64,000 nucleotides of DNA from Buchnera aphidicola (Chaitophorus sp. 3695) (GCF_964058985.1 NZ_OZ060379.1:186001-250000), one strand, 5' to 3'. Shown: positions 1 through 10,192, counted from the stretch's first letter. Notes: generated by a model not told the origin, from the letters alone. Program-made: numbers and translations.

Positions 1-1130
1 AAAAAATGAATAATGGATTAAATATTTTATCTAGTCAAAGAAATATACAAATTATTCATGGAAATGCGTCTTTTTTAAACCAAAATACAATCATTGTAAA
101 TGATGGTATAAATACAAATTATTTTATAAATTTTAAGCATATTATTATTGCTTCAGGTTCAAGATCAATAAAATTACCATATATTAAATCATCAGATAAA
201 AGAATTTGGTATTCTCAAGATGCTTTAAAAATTCCTTTTATTCCAGATCGTATGTTAATTATTGGAGGAGGAATTATTGGTTTAGAAATGGCAACAGTAT
301 ATAGTTCTTTAGGTTCTGTAGTTGATGTTATAGAAAGCTCTAATACAATATTACCTTCTGTTGATATAGATATTAGTAGTTTTTTTATGAAAATTATTAA
401 AGAAAAATTTAATTTGATGTTAAAATCTTCTCTACAAAGTATTGATTTTTTAAAAGATAAAATTTTAGTTAAAATTAAAAATAAAAACATTATTAAAAAA
501 ATTTATTATGATATAATCCTTGTTTCAATAGGTAGATTTCCAAATACAGATTCTTTAAAATTAAATAATACAGAAGTACAGTTAAATGAACAAAAGTATA
601 TTATTACAGATCAACAATGTAAAACAAATGTTTCACATATATTTGCTATAGGAGATGTTTCTGGTCATCCTATGCTAGCTCATAAAGGTATTTATGAAGG
701 ACATATTGCTGCCGAAGTTATTTCTGGAAAAAATCATTTTTTTGATACAAAAATTATTCCTAATATTTGTTATACAGATCCAGAAGTAGCATGGGTAGGA
801 ATTACTGAAAAAGAAGCAGAAAAAAATAATATACCATATGCTGTATCTATTTTTCCATGGAATATTTCTGGTAGGGCTCATGCTTCAAATTCTTCTTTAG
901 GAAAAACAAAATTAATATTTAATAAAAATACTAAACAGATTATTGGTGGAATAATTATTGGAAGAAATGCAGGAGAATTGTTAGGAGAGATTACATTAGC
1001 TATAGAAATGGGTTGTGATGTTTCTGATATTTCTTTAACTATACATGCTCATCCTACTTTATATGAATCTATAAGTTCTTCATCAAAAATTTTTGAAGGA
1101 ACAGTGACTGATTTATTAAATATAAAATAA
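1..1130 (+). CDS. lpdA: Dihydrolipoyl dehydrogenase (E3), 5' end outside window
   Basis: FAD enzyme that re-oxidises dihydrolipoyl groups of the pyruvate and 2-oxoglutarate dehydrogenase complexes, passing electrons to NAD+. The frame is open to the window edge, so about 97 N-terminal residues (FAD-binding fold and redox-active cysteine pair) are missing from view, not from the gene. Visible, counted from the first Met at base 6: NAD-binding GGGIIGLE near residue 87, the FAD-contacting AIGD motif near 217, and the C-terminal dimerisation domain with the catalytic His-Glu dyad in HAHPTLYE (347-354). It aligns throughout with the enterobacterial enzyme and ends with the family's usual FEGTVTDL-type tail. 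A strong hairpin terminator follows. Confidence 0.96.
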   Translation, partial: KMNNGLNILSSQRNIQIIHGNASFLNQNTIIVNDGINTNYFINFKHIIIASGSRSIKLPYIKSSDKRIWYSQDALKIPFIPDRMLIIGGGIIGLEMATVYSSLGSVVDVIESSNTILPSVDIDISSFFMKIIKEKFNLMLKSSLQSIDFLKDKILVKIKNKNIIKKIYYDIILVSIGRFPNTDSLKLNNTEVQLNEQKYIITDQQCKTNVSHIFAIGDVSGHPMLAHKGIYEGHIAAEVISGKNHFFDTKIIPNICYTDPEVAWVGITEKEAEKNNIPYAVSIFPWNISGRAHASNSSLGKTKLIFNKNTKQIIGGIIIGRNAGELLGEITLAIEMGCDVSDISLTIHAHPTLYESISSSSKIFEGTVTDLLNIK

Positions 1131-1825
1131 TTTTTTATAATATTTTTTTTTTTTTGATGTTATGCGTTATAAATTTATACATAACATCAAAACTTTTTTA
1201 TTTAAAATATTTTTTATTAATTTAATAAATTTATAATATATAACTTATAAATTTTTTAATAATAAATATATTTTATAAATATTTTATACGTTTTTATAAA
1301 ATAATTATAAAGTATTTTTTATTTTAAATTATTTTTTTTAATTATTATATTTAACATTATGTATATTTTCAAAATTTTTAGAAAATATATATAAAAAATC
1401 ATAAATATAGTATAAATTTTTATTTATAAAATTTAATTAATTTTTTTATGTTTAAAATATTTATAAAATATTTAAATTATTTATATATAAAAAATATTAT
1501 TTAATTATATTTATATAAATATATATTTATAATAGTAAAATTTTAATTAATTAAAATTTAATTTCTGTTTTTATTGATATAATATTTTAAAAATAATTTA
1601 TTAGTAATTTATCATATATTTTGAAATAAATATTCATAAATTGTATTTATTATAAATATTTTTTTAATTTATTAGATTATCTTTAAAAAATATTTTGTGT
1701 TGATTTTTTATAAATTTTATAGAATATTTAATTTTATTATTCTATTTTGAAAAAAATTATATTTATTTTAATATAAAATTATTATATAAATATTTTTTTG
1801 AGTTTCATAATTATTTATTAATAAT
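1131..1825. other. 695-bp gene desert between convergent lpdA and erpA
   Basis: Apart from the lpdA terminator at its left end I see no gene, RNA or repeat here; base composition is almost pure A/T. In enterobacteria the speD-speE pair lies in this neighbourhood, so this is probably the decayed site of those genes (inference from gene order; no remnant is recognisable). Confidence 0.6.
1153..1200 (+). terminator. Rho-independent terminator after lpdA
   Basis: A perfect 12-bp inverted repeat (1153-1164 and 1180-1191, arm TTTGATGTTATG) encloses a 15-nt loop and is followed by CTTTTTTATTT. It begins 22 bases after the lpdA stop, so it most likely ends the pyruvate dehydrogenase transcript. Confidence 0.8.
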
Positions 1826-2170
1826 TTATATACTAAAAGATGTTCCGCAACTACAAGTAGATTTAGAATTTGGATTTTTTATAATAAATTTTGAGCCATT
1901 TAAATTTTCAATGTAATCTACTTTTCCTCCGATTAAATATTGTAAACTAATTGGATCAATTATAATAAATATATTTGATTTATAAATGATAAAGTCTGTT
2001 TTATTACTTTTTTTTTCAAATTTGAATCCATATTGAAATCCACTACATCCTCCTCCTGTAACATATATTCTAAATTTTATATTTTTATTATAGTTGGTTT
2101 TAATTAAACTTTTAATTTTTAAAATAGCAGATTTAGTTAGTTTAAATATATTTTTAGAATTTTTTTTCAT
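1826..2170 (-). CDS. erpA: A-type iron-sulfur carrier ErpA
   Basis: Carrier that receives Fe-S clusters and delivers them to target apoproteins. The 114-residue product matches the full family length. The three ligand cysteines are present: one in [10 protein letters not shown] and two in the C-terminal CSCGTSF motif, and the last residues (SFSI) are the same as in E. coli ErpA. The start has the usual MKKN-type lysine-rich opening. Clients in this window that need Fe-S clusters are LipA and BioB, so ErpA is likely to serve them. It is a single gene, convergent with lpdA across a long desert. Confidence 0.95.
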   Translation of the reverse strand: MKKNSKNIFKLTKSAILKIKSLIKTNYNKNIKFRIYVTGGGCSGFQYGFKFEKKSNKTDFIIYKSNIFIIIDPISLQYLIGGKVDYIENLNGSKFIIKNPNSKSTCSCGTSFSI

Positions 2171-2325
2171 TAATAAGATTTCTTTTTAGATAAATGTATT
2201 TTTTTTTAAATTATTAATTATTTAAAGAGAAATAAATATTTAAATAATATATTTTTGATTTATATAAAACATTTTAATTGAATATTATCTTCAATACATT
2301 TTATTTTTTAAAATTTTTTAAATTA

Positions 2326-3474
2326 TTATTTTTTTCTTAAAAAAGTAGGAATATCTAAATATGAATTTTTTTTGTTAATTATATCTTGAATATTTTTATC
2401 TTGCATTTTTTTTTTATTTTTATAAGAAAAATTTAATGGATGTAATCTTTTATATCGATAATCATTTATTTTATCTGTAGATGATGTGTGATTATTTATT
2501 TTTGAAGTTTCTAATTGTTTTTCTAGACCAATACCTGTAGCAACAACAGTAACTCTTAATTCATCATTCATATCTGGATCTAAGGAAGTACCAATAACTA
2601 CTGTAGCGTTATCAGAAGAAAATGCACGTATAGTATTTCCAACTATTTCAAATTCGTCTAACCTTAGATTCATTCCTGCTGTAATATTTACTAATACGCC
2701 TTTTGCTCCTGATAAATCAACATCTTCTAAAAGAGGACTAGAAATTGCAATTTCTGCAGCTTCTTCTGATCTATTTTCTCCAGAAGAAATTCCTGTTCCC
2801 ATCATAGAATAACCCATTTCAGACATAACTGTACGTACATCCGCGAAATCAACGTTCATTAAACCAGGTCTAGTAATTAATTCTGCTATACCCTGTACAG
2901 CTCCTTTTAAAACATTATTAGCTGCACTAAATGCGTCTAATAAAGAAATACCTCTATTTAAAACTTTTAATAATTTATCATTTGGAATAATAATTAAAGA
3001 ATCAACATATTTTGATAATTCTAAAATTCCTTGATCAGCACATAATGTTCTTTTTTTTCCTTCAAAATGAAATGGTTTCGTTACTACTGCTACAGTAAGT
3101 ATTCCTAATGATTTTGCTACTTCTGCTATTACTGGAGCTGCTCCTGTTCCAGTACCTCCTCCCATTCCAGCTGCTATAAATATCATATCAGCTCCTTCTA
3201 AAGCTTTTTTTAAAATTTCTTTATCTTCTTCTGCTGCAGTTTTTCCAATTTCAGGATTTGCTCCTGCTCCTAGACCTTTTGTTACGTTAACTCCAATTTG
3301 TATAATTTGACTAACTTCTATTTTTCTTAAAGCTTGAGCATCAGTATTAATAGCAAAAAATTCTACTCCTTCAATATTTTCTTTTACCATATATTCAACA
3401 GCATTTCCTCCTCCACCACCAACTCCGATAACTTTAATTACAGCATCATTACTTGCTTCTACTTGTTCGAACAT
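2326..3474 (-). CDS. ftsZ: Cell division protein FtsZ
   Basis: Tubulin-like GTPase that assembles the division ring at mid-cell. The GTP-binding signature GGGTGTGAA lies near residue 105 and the synergy-loop motif [15 protein letters not shown] near 207. The core is strongly conserved for this genome. The variable linker is shortened, but the extreme C-terminal peptide [11 protein letters not shown] (372-382), which binds FtsA, is intact. Length is 382 residues against 383 in E. coli. ftsA lies 65 bp upstream in the same direction, as in the standard division cluster, so the two are probably co-transcribed. Confidence 0.97.
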   Translation of the reverse strand: MFEQVEASNDAVIKVIGVGGGGGNAVEYMVKENIEGVEFFAINTDAQALRKIEVSQIIQIGVNVTKGLGAGANPEIGKTAAEEDKEILKKALEGADMIFIAAGMGGGTGTGAAPVIAEVAKSLGILTVAVVTKPFHFEGKKRTLCADQGILELSKYVDSLIIIPNDKLLKVLNRGISLLDAFSAANNVLKGAVQGIAELITRPGLMNVDFADVRTVMSEMGYSMMGTGISSGENRSEEAAEIAISSPLLEDVDLSGAKGVLVNITAGMNLRLDEFEIVGNTIRAFSSDNATVVIGTSLDPDMNDELRVTVVATGIGLEKQLETSKINNHTSSTDKINDYRYKRLHPLNFSYKNKKKMQDKNIQDIINKKNSYLDIPTFLRKK

Positions 3475-3539
3475 ATAAATTTTTTCCTATTTAAATTTTT
3501 ATGTAATATATAAATATGATATTAAAATTACTTAAATTG

Positions 3540-4787
3540 TTATAATTTAAAAAAATTTTTTATTTTGTATAACCAACTCTTTTTTTTTTTTGAATATAAA
3601 AAATTATTTTCTAAAGCGTATTTTGTATTTTGAAAATTTAATAATCCTATTACCGTAGAATATTCAGGTTGATTAATATCGTTTTTTAATCCATGAATAT
3701 TTTTTATATAACCCATTCTCACTTTCATTTGAAATACTCTTTCTGCACAATCAAGAAAGAATTTTGTTTTAGATACTCCTCCGGTAATTACAATTCCGGC
3801 ATTTAAATTATATTTAGAGTGATTGTCTTTAAATTTCTTTTGTAATTTTAAAATTTTTTTATTAATTATTTCTAATAATTCTAAACACCTTAATTCAATT
3901 ACTTCAATAAGTTTTTCTTGATTAAAAGTTTGTGATTTATTTTCTTTTGATCGTTTAATTTCAATTTTTTTTAAATTTTCTTGAAGAAAACTTGAAGCGC
4001 ATCCATATTTTATTTTTAAATATTCAGCATCAGACATAGAAATTGAGAAAGCATAAGAAATATCTTTTGTAATAATATTTCCTGCATATGGAATAACTTG
4101 ACTATGTTGTAATGATCCGTTTACATATATTAACAAATCTATAGTTCCTCCACCGATATCAAGTATACATACACCTAATTTTTTTTCTTCTTCTGTTAAA
4201 ATAGCTTGACTAGAGGCTAAACCTGAAAATATTATTTTATTTACTTTAAGATTACATTTTTGAACAGCTTTAACAATATTTTTTTCTATGTTATAATAGG
4301 ATGTTATTAAATGAACTTTTGCTTGCATACGAATACCAGATAATCCTAAAGGATTTTTTATTCCGCTTTGTTCATCAATAATATATTCTTGAGGAATTAC
4401 ATGTAGAATATGATATTTATCATTAATTCTAACAGATTTTGCTGTATTAATTACATTTTTTATATCTTCTTGACTTACTTCTCCTGTATTAATTGAAACC
4501 ATACCAATTTCATTTTTATATTGAATATATTTATTTGAAAAAGATAAATTTATAGAGTAAATTTTATGATTAGACATTTTTTCTGCTTGATAAATTGCTT
4601 TTTGAATACATTTTACAATGGATTCTAAATCATGAATGTTTCCTTTATCAATTCCTCGAGAAGGACAATTTCCTATTCCAATAACTTTAATTTCTCCATT
4701 ATTTAATTTTTCTCCTACTAAAACAGTGACTTTTGTAGTTCCAATTTCTAGACCTACAATCAATTTTTTATTAGTTAATTTTATCAT
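3540..4787 (-). CDS. ftsA: Cell division protein FtsA (FtsZ membrane tether)
   Basis: Actin-like ATPase that anchors FtsZ filaments to the inner membrane. The opening VGLEIGTTKV is phosphate-binding loop 1, and VCILDIGGGTIDLLIY is phosphate loop 2; the 1C domain lies between about residues 85 and 165. The last residues (SWLYKIKNFFKL) form the basic amphipathic membrane-targeting helix, so the tether function looks intact. Length is 415 against 420 in E. coli. Upstream, ftsQ, ddlB and the whole mur/ftsW/ftsI block are absent: only 185 bp separate it from rsmH. Confidence 0.96.
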   Translation of the reverse strand: MIKLTNKKLIVGLEIGTTKVTVLVGEKLNNGEIKVIGIGNCPSRGIDKGNIHDLESIVKCIQKAIYQAEKMSNHKIYSINLSFSNKYIQYKNEIGMVSINTGEVSQEDIKNVINTAKSVRINDKYHILHVIPQEYIIDEQSGIKNPLGLSGIRMQAKVHLITSYYNIEKNIVKAVQKCNLKVNKIIFSGLASSQAILTEEEKKLGVCILDIGGGTIDLLIYVNGSLQHSQVIPYAGNIITKDISYAFSISMSDAEYLKIKYGCASSFLQENLKKIEIKRSKENKSQTFNQEKLIEVIELRCLELLEIINKKILKLQKKFKDNHSKYNLNAGIVITGGVSKTKFFLDCAERVFQMKVRMGYIKNIHGLKNDINQPEYSTVIGLLNFQNTKYALENNFLYSKKKKSWLYKIKNFFKL

Positions 4788-4972
4788 TTTTAACTCGTAA
4801 TAGATTTTTTATGTATTTAAATCATTTTAATTTTTTTATATTTTTATTTAATATTAATGAAATATATATTTCTTATATTATAATTTTTTTACATAGTAAT
4901 TTAAATATTTTTATCAAACTTAATAAAATCTTTTTATGCGTATTTTTTTAAAAAACTTTGTTTAAAAGATTT

Positions 4973-5920
4973 TTAATCATCATGAATTAATTGAGCGCTT
5001 CTTAAAATAGCACTTCTACATCTTGAATTTTTTAGTATTTCTTTTTTTGTAGGAAAAATTTTTTTAAAAATTTTAAATTTATATTGATTTTTATTTATAT
5101 ATTTTAATTCTTTATATGTTAAAGGTATATTTTTTGGTATATTAGGAGTTTTACGACTATATCTAAACATAAAATTTTTTATAATTTTATCTTCTAATGA
5201 ATGAAAACTAATTACAGATAATATACCTCCTATAGATAAAATTTTTGTTATACATGATAATATTTTTTTTAATTCTTTTAGTTCATTATTTAGATAAATT
5301 CTAATAGCTTGGAAACTTCTTCTCGCTGGGTTTTTTTTTTGATATGGAGTAGATTTTAATATTACATTATATAATTCAGATGTTCTTAATATTGGTTTAA
5401 TATTATTTTGTTTACAAATGTTATACGCAATTTTTTTAGCATATCTTTCCTCGCCATATTTTTTCAATACTTCTTGTATTTTTTTTTGTTTAGAACGCAT
5501 TAACCATTGTGCAGCAGATAAACCTTTTTTTGTATTAATTCGCATATCTAAAGGTCCATCTTTTTTAAAAGAAAATCCTCTACTTGAATCATCTAATTGT
5601 TTAGAAGAAATTCCTAAATCTAATAAAATTCCATTTATTTTTTTTATAATATTATATTTTTTACAATATTTTTGTATATTTGAAAATGAATCTGGAATAA
5701 AAGTAAATCTATGATCTTGAATTTTATGAGCAATATTTATAGATTTTGGATCTTTATCAATAGCATATAATTTTCCATTAGAATTAAGCTGATTTAAAAT
5801 AGCTCGACTATGTCCTCCGGATCCAAATGTTGCATCAATGTAAATACCGTTTTTAATTATTTTCAAAGATTGTATAGATTTTTTTAATAGTACAGGAATA
5901 TGCATATATTTATTTACCAA
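4973..5920 (-). CDS. rsmH: 16S rRNA (cytosine1402-N4)-methyltransferase
   Basis: Methylates N4 of C1402 in the decoding centre of 16S rRNA, using S-adenosylmethionine. The SAM-binding motif DATFGSGGHS lies at about residues 29-38, GILLDLGISSKQLDD near 97, and FHSLEDKIIKNF near 240. The 315-residue length is normal. In E. coli it opens the division/cell-wall cluster after mraZ. Here mraZ upstream and ftsL-ftsI-mur genes downstream are gone, leaving rsmH as the only other survivor of that cluster beside ftsA and ftsZ. It contains a run of 10 T (5331-5340, A10 in the mRNA). Confidence 0.95.
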   Translation of the reverse strand: MVNKYMHIPVLLKKSIQSLKIIKNGIYIDATFGSGGHSRAILNQLNSNGKLYAIDKDPKSINIAHKIQDHRFTFIPDSFSNIQKYCKKYNIIKKINGILLDLGISSKQLDDSSRGFSFKKDGPLDMRINTKKGLSAAQWLMRSKQKKIQEVLKKYGEERYAKKIAYNICKQNNIKPILRTSELYNVILKSTPYQKKNPARRSFQAIRIYLNNELKELKKILSCITKILSIGGILSVISFHSLEDKIIKNFMFRYSRKTPNIPKNIPLTYKELKYINKNQYKFKIFKKIFPTKKEILKNSRCRSAILRSAQLIHDD

Positions 5921-6102
5921 AAATTAAAAAAAAAAAATTATATAAAAATATTTTTAAAAATATATTGTTTTTATATATAAAATGTAAATATATAAAATAA
6001 TTAAATTATATAAATAATGTATTTATAATGTTTTTAAAATTTTAATTTCAAAATTTATTTGTTTATTATTTTTTTAATTTTTTATATAAATATTTTATTT
6101 TT

Positions 6103-6333
6103 TTAAATTTTTTTTACTTTAAGCACATTAATTAATTTATATAATTGTTTAGAAATTTGTTCGATAAATTTTTTGTTTCCTTTAGTAGTAATTACTATAG
6201 AAAATAATTTTTTATTAATAATAGGTTTCATTTTCATATTTTCAATATGATACCCTCGTTGTGAAAATAAACTTATAATTCTAGATAGTACATATGATTC
6301 ATTCTCTGCAATTATAGATAAAGTTTGTTTCAT
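6103..6333 (-). CDS. ilvH: Acetolactate synthase small subunit, ACT domain only (truncated)
   Basis: Regulatory subunit of acetohydroxyacid synthase III, first common enzyme of valine, leucine and isoleucine synthesis. Only 76 residues remain; the E. coli protein has 163. The visible part aligns with residues 1 to about 76 of IlvH and is a complete ACT domain (for example IAENESYVLSRIISLFSQRG). The C-terminal domain is cleanly absent: a TAA stop follows LKVKKI and only about 180 bp of A/T desert remain before rsmH. The reading frame, start and 12-bp spacing to ilvI are intact, so I treat it as a functional short protein and not a pseudogene, although decay cannot be excluded. Confidence 0.88.
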   Translation of the reverse strand: MKQTLSIIAENESYVLSRIISLFSQRGYHIENMKMKPIINKKLFSIVITTKGNKKFIEQISKQLYKLINVLKVKKI

Positions 6334-6345
6334 TTTTTTTTTGTC

Positions 6346-8058
6346 CTATTTTTTAAATTTCATATCATTCATTCCTCCCCCTTTAATTTGCATAGGATAG
6401 ACATGTTCAGTAGAATCTACTTGAATGTCTACAAACACAAGTTTTTTTTGAGAAAGATAGTAAAGTGCTTTTTTTATTTTTTTTTTTAAATTTTTAGGTT
6501 TAGAAATAGATATACCAATATGTCCATAAGATTCTGCTAATTTTACAAAGTTTGGTAAAGATTTCATATATGAATGTGAATATCTACCATTATATATAAT
6601 ATCTTGCCATTGTTTAACCATTCCTAACGAGTGATTATTCAAATTTAATATTAAAATCGGAATTTTATATTGCATAGCAGTAGAGAGTTCTTGAATGTTC
6701 ATTTGAATACTTCCATCTCCTGTAATACAAATAACATTTTTTTTTGGAAGTGCTAATTTTACACCTAAAGCAGCTGGAAAGCCAAATCCCATAGTTCCTA
6801 ATCCTCCAGAATTAATCCATCTTCTTGGCTTATCAAATAAATAATATAAAGCTGTAAACATTTGATGTTGCCCTACATCTGAAGTAATATAAAATTTCCC
6901 TTTAGTTAATTTTAATATTGTTTGTATTACATATTGTGGTTTAATTTTTTTTGTACTATTTTTATATTCTAAATTATTATTTTTTTTCCAAGTAAGAATT
7001 TTTTTCCACCATAATGATATATTTTTTTTAAAATTTTTATATTTTTTTTGATTTAAATATTTTATAATTTTTTTTAAAACTTTTTTAATATCTCCTATAA
7101 TTGCGATATTTGCTTTTATAGTTTTTGAAATAGATGTTGGATCTATATCTACATGTATTATTCTTGCAGAAGGACAATATTTTTTTACATTATTTGTTGT
7201 TCTATCATCAAATCTTACTCCTAATGCTAAAATTATATCAGAATGATGCATACTCATATTTGCAGTATATGTTCCGTGCATTCCTAACATTCCTAAGTTT
7301 TGAATGTGAGTTCCAGGAAATCCTCCTAATGCCATAAGTGAACTAGTAACTGGAAGATTTAATTTTTCTACAAAATATTTTAACTGTTTGGTGCAATTAG
7401 AATTTATAACTCCTCCTCCAATATATACTATAGGTTTTTTAGATTGAAGAATTTTTTTTATAGATTTTTTAATAAGTTTTTTTTTGATTTTAATATAAGG
7501 TTTATAAGACTTTATATAAATTTTTTTTGAATTATAATAAGAAATTTTTTTCTCTGAAGATAAAATATTTTTAGGTAAGTCAATTACAACAGGACCTGGT
7601 CTTCCACTTAAAGCGATCCAAAAAGATTTGTTTATTATACAAGCAATATCTTTTGTTTTTTTTACTAAAAAACTATGTTTTACTATAGGTCTTGAAATTC
7701 CTATCATATCGCATTCTTGAAAAGCATCGTATCCGATTAATTTTAAATCTACTTGCCCAGAGATAATAATCATAGGAATAGAATCCATATATGCTGTAGC
7801 AATTCCTGTAATTGCATTAGTAGCTCCTGGACCAGAAGTTACTAATACTACTCCTATATTTCCTGTAGCTCGTGTATAACCATCTGCCATATGAGTTGCA
7901 GCTTGTTCATGACGTACTAGAATATGTTTAATTTTATTTATATTTTTCAAAGCATCATATATTTCTAAAACGGCTCCTCCAGGATATCCAAAAATATGCT
8001 TGACTCGTTGATCAATTAATGATTTTACAAGAATTTCTGCACCTGAAAAAATTTTCAT
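6346..8058 (-). CDS. ilvI: Acetolactate synthase large (catalytic) subunit
   Basis: Thiamine-diphosphate enzyme condensing pyruvate with pyruvate or 2-oxobutyrate, the entry step to branched-chain amino acids that the aphid cannot make. The catalytic glutamate is E51 in [14 protein letters not shown]; the ThDP-binding GDGSIQMN motif lies in the C-terminal third; the FAD-domain motif [10 protein letters not shown] is present. At 570 residues it is full length (574 in E. coli) and it ends with the conserved [12 protein letters not shown]. The truncated ilvH follows 12 bp downstream, so the subunits are co-expressed. A long A/T region with a perfect palindrome lies upstream. Confidence 0.97.
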   Translation of the reverse strand: MKIFSGAEILVKSLIDQRVKHIFGYPGGAVLEIYDALKNINKIKHILVRHEQAATHMADGYTRATGNIGVVLVTSGPGATNAITGIATAYMDSIPMIIISGQVDLKLIGYDAFQECDMIGISRPIVKHSFLVKKTKDIACIINKSFWIALSGRPGPVVIDLPKNILSSEKKISYYNSKKIYIKSYKPYIKIKKKLIKKSIKKILQSKKPIVYIGGGVINSNCTKQLKYFVEKLNLPVTSSLMALGGFPGTHIQNLGMLGMHGTYTANMSMHHSDIILALGVRFDDRTTNNVKKYCPSARIIHVDIDPTSISKTIKANIAIIGDIKKVLKKIIKYLNQKKYKNFKKNISLWWKKILTWKKNNNLEYKNSTKKIKPQYVIQTILKLTKGKFYITSDVGQHQMFTALYYLFDKPRRWINSGGLGTMGFGFPAALGVKLALPKKNVICITGDGSIQMNIQELSTAMQYKIPILILNLNNHSLGMVKQWQDIIYNGRYSHSYMKSLPNFVKLAESYGHIGISISKPKNLKKKIKKALYYLSQKKLVFVDIQVDSTEHVYPMQIKGGGMNDMKFKK

Positions 8059-8650
8059 ATTTATTCTCTAATATTTTTATTTTTAATAATTTTCATTAAT
8101 AATGAAAGTATTTTTATTATAAAACTATATTATTATAAATTTATAATAAAAATTTTAAGTACAAATTTTATAATATTTTTGACCAATGTTATGATTATTT
8201 ATAACAAAATCATTTTACATATAATTATTAATTTGAAGTAATGTAAATGTAAATAATATAGTTATTTGAATTTATAAAATTTAATATTTTTTATCAATTT
8301 TTAAATTAATAAATAAATATTAAATATAATAACAGAAGAATGAAAAAAAAAATATTATATAATAATAAATATAAATTATTTCTAATGTTATTTTAAAAAT
8401 GATTTATAAAAAAAAATTATATTAAATATTTAAATTAATTAATAAAATTTTTAGTATATTTTTTTATATATAAAATTTTAAAGTTAGTTGTATTTATTAA
8501 AAAATTTTATTTAATTAATTCTTTTTTTTATATTTTTTATTAGAAATATTAATTCTAATCTTATATTATTTTTATTTTAATTTAATTAATTTAGACGTTA
8601 TTTATAATTATGATAATCATTAAATTTTAATTTAATTTTTTGAGAGCAAT
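8059..8650. other. 592-bp divergent intergenic region, ilvI / degP
   Basis: No gene is recognisable. It must hold the promoters of ilvI (leftward) and degP (rightward). I see a 7-bp dyad TTTCATT/AATGAAA (8091-8107), a perfect 20-bp palindrome (8130-8149), and a TATAAT hexamer at 8603-8608 about 43 bp before degP, but no convincing -35 partner. Which of these are functional is unknown in so A/T-rich a background. Confidence 0.5.
8130..8149. repeat. Perfect 20-bp palindrome upstream of ilvI
   Basis: TTATTATAAA followed directly by its reverse complement TTTATAATAA, centred about 80 bp upstream of the ilvI start. It could be an operator-like dyad or chance in nearly pure A/T sequence; the sequence alone cannot decide. 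Confidence 0.4.
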
Positions 8651-10171
8651 ATGAATATAAATTTTTTTTTAAAAAAAATAATAATAATATTTTTTTTCTT
8701 AATTACTTTTATTTTTTCAAGATTAGCTTTATGTGATAATAACCCTAATGTGAAATTTAATTTGACTGCAGATCAAAATTTAAATTTAGCACCTATGTTA
8801 AAAAATATTATGCCTTCTATTGTACGTGTTATTACAAATTATCATAATTTTCATGGTAGATATTTTTGTAACGCTTTGATAGAAAACAAGATTGATAATG
8901 TTCATGATAGTAATCAAAATACTTTAAAAAATAAAAATTTTTGTAATAAAAACAAATTTTTAAAAAAATATATAACATATACTTTTAGTCATACAAAGAA
9001 TAATAAATTAGGTTCAGGTGTTATTATTGATTCTACGAATTCTTATGTTATTACTAATTATCATGTGATTAGTAAAGCTGCTAAAATAGATGTTTATTTA
9101 ACCAATGGAAAAATATATCATGCTCTTGTAGTTGGAAAAAGTAGAAAAATGGATTTAGCTTTATTAAAATTATGTAATGCTAAAAATTTGCAAGCTATAA
9201 ACATTGCTAATATTAAAAATGTACATGTTGGAGATTATGCTATTGCAATTGGTAGTCCTTATAATTTAAAAAATTCTGTAAGTTTTGGAATTGTTTCTGC
9301 ATTAAAAAGAGTAAATCATGAATTAAATTTATATGATGATTTTATTCAGACTGATGCGGCCATTAATCATGGAAATTCTGGTGGTCCTTTAGTAAATACT
9401 AAAGGCGAATTAATTGGACTAAATACTTCTATATTATCTAATACTGCAGATGATGGTAATAGTGGTATTGGATTTTCTATACCTACGAATACTATTTTAA
9501 GATTTGTGGAACAAATTAAAAAAAATGGAGAATATCATCCAGGAACATTAGGTATTTTAGGAACACAGTTAAATCAAACTATAATAGATGAATTAGAACT
9601 TTCTATTAATGGAGGGATATTAATAAATTCAGTTCAAAATCATTCTGCTGCAACAAAAAGCGATCTTTATCCTGGAGATATAATTTCTTCTGTTGATAAT
9701 AAAACTTTTCATAATATGTTTTATTTTCGATCTATTTTAAAAAATTTTGTTGAAGGTGATGTGATTTCATTAAAAATTATAAGAGATGGAAAATATATTA
9801 CTAAAAAAGTAACATTAAAATATAATCCATCATCTTTACGACATGCAGGAACATTACATTATAAACTAGAAGGTTCTTTAATAGATGTATATGATTCAAA
9901 AAATGAAGAAAAAGATTTAAAAAATTGTTCAGATTGTTGTAATGATAATGAATCATCTATTTCTAATTTAAGTGGAATTATTATAAAAAGTTTAAATAAA
10001 AATAGTTTTTCTAAAAGATCTGGATTATGTAAAAATGATGTGATTATTTCAGTAAATCATATTAAAGTTAATGATATTAAGTCTTTGAAAAAAGCTTTAT
10101 CTGTTTATAAAAATATTATTATTTTAGAAATTGTTCGAGAACAATATAAGTTTTTTAAGATTATTTCTTAA
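8651..10171 (+). CDS. degP: Periplasmic serine protease/chaperone DegP (HtrA)
   Basis: ATP-independent protease and chaperone that clears misfolded envelope proteins. A signal peptide occupies residues 1 to about 28 (a long Ile/Phe/Leu stretch ending LALC). The catalytic triad is H138 (ITNYHV), D168 (MDLALL) and S243 (GNSGGPL). PDZ1 spans about 295-390 and PDZ2 about 435-506. The LA loop contains two cysteines (C73, C98), as in E. coli DegP, where such a pair forms a disulfide. The linker between the PDZ domains carries an extra cysteine cluster (C426, C429, C430). At 506 residues it is slightly longer than the E. coli protein. The start follows GAGAG at good spacing, and a GC-rich terminator follows the stop. 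Confidence 0.95.
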   Translation: MNINFFLKKIIIIFFFLITFIFSRLALCDNNPNVKFNLTADQNLNLAPMLKNIMPSIVRVITNYHNFHGRYFCNALIENKIDNVHDSNQNTLKNKNFCNKNKFLKKYITYTFSHTKNNKLGSGVIIDSTNSYVITNYHVISKAAKIDVYLTNGKIYHALVVGKSRKMDLALLKLCNAKNLQAINIANIKNVHVGDYAIAIGSPYNLKNSVSFGIVSALKRVNHELNLYDDFIQTDAAINHGNSGGPLVNTKGELIGLNTSILSNTADDGNSGIGFSIPTNTILRFVEQIKKNGEYHPGTLGILGTQLNQTIIDELELSINGGILINSVQNHSAATKSDLYPGDIISSVDNKTFHNMFYFRSILKNFVEGDVISLKIIRDGKYITKKVTLKYNPSSLRHAGTLHYKLEGSLIDVYDSKNEEKDLKNCSDCCNDNESSISNLSGIIIKSLNKNSFSKRSGLCKNDVIISVNHIKVNDIKSLKKALSVYKNIIILEIVREQYKFFKIIS

Positions 10172-10192
10172 AATAAGAATTTTTAGTTTAAT

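Noticed and set aside
215-881. Antisense open frames within lpdA (215-490, 675-881)
   Set aside because: Opposite-strand shadows of a well-supported gene with no family resemblance or ribosome site. The same applies at 5418-5714, 7134-7337, 21506-21847, 34298-34579 and 51741-52010.
6103-6333. ilvH as a pseudogene
   Set aside because: Start, frame, spacing to ilvI and an entire ACT domain are intact, so a shortened functional gene is more likely; decay remains possible.
8179-8206. TTGACC...TATAAC as a degP promoter, overlapping a TGTTAT/ATAACA dyad
   Set aside because: Spacing is only 15 bp and it lies about 450 bp from degP; in this composition such matches arise easily.
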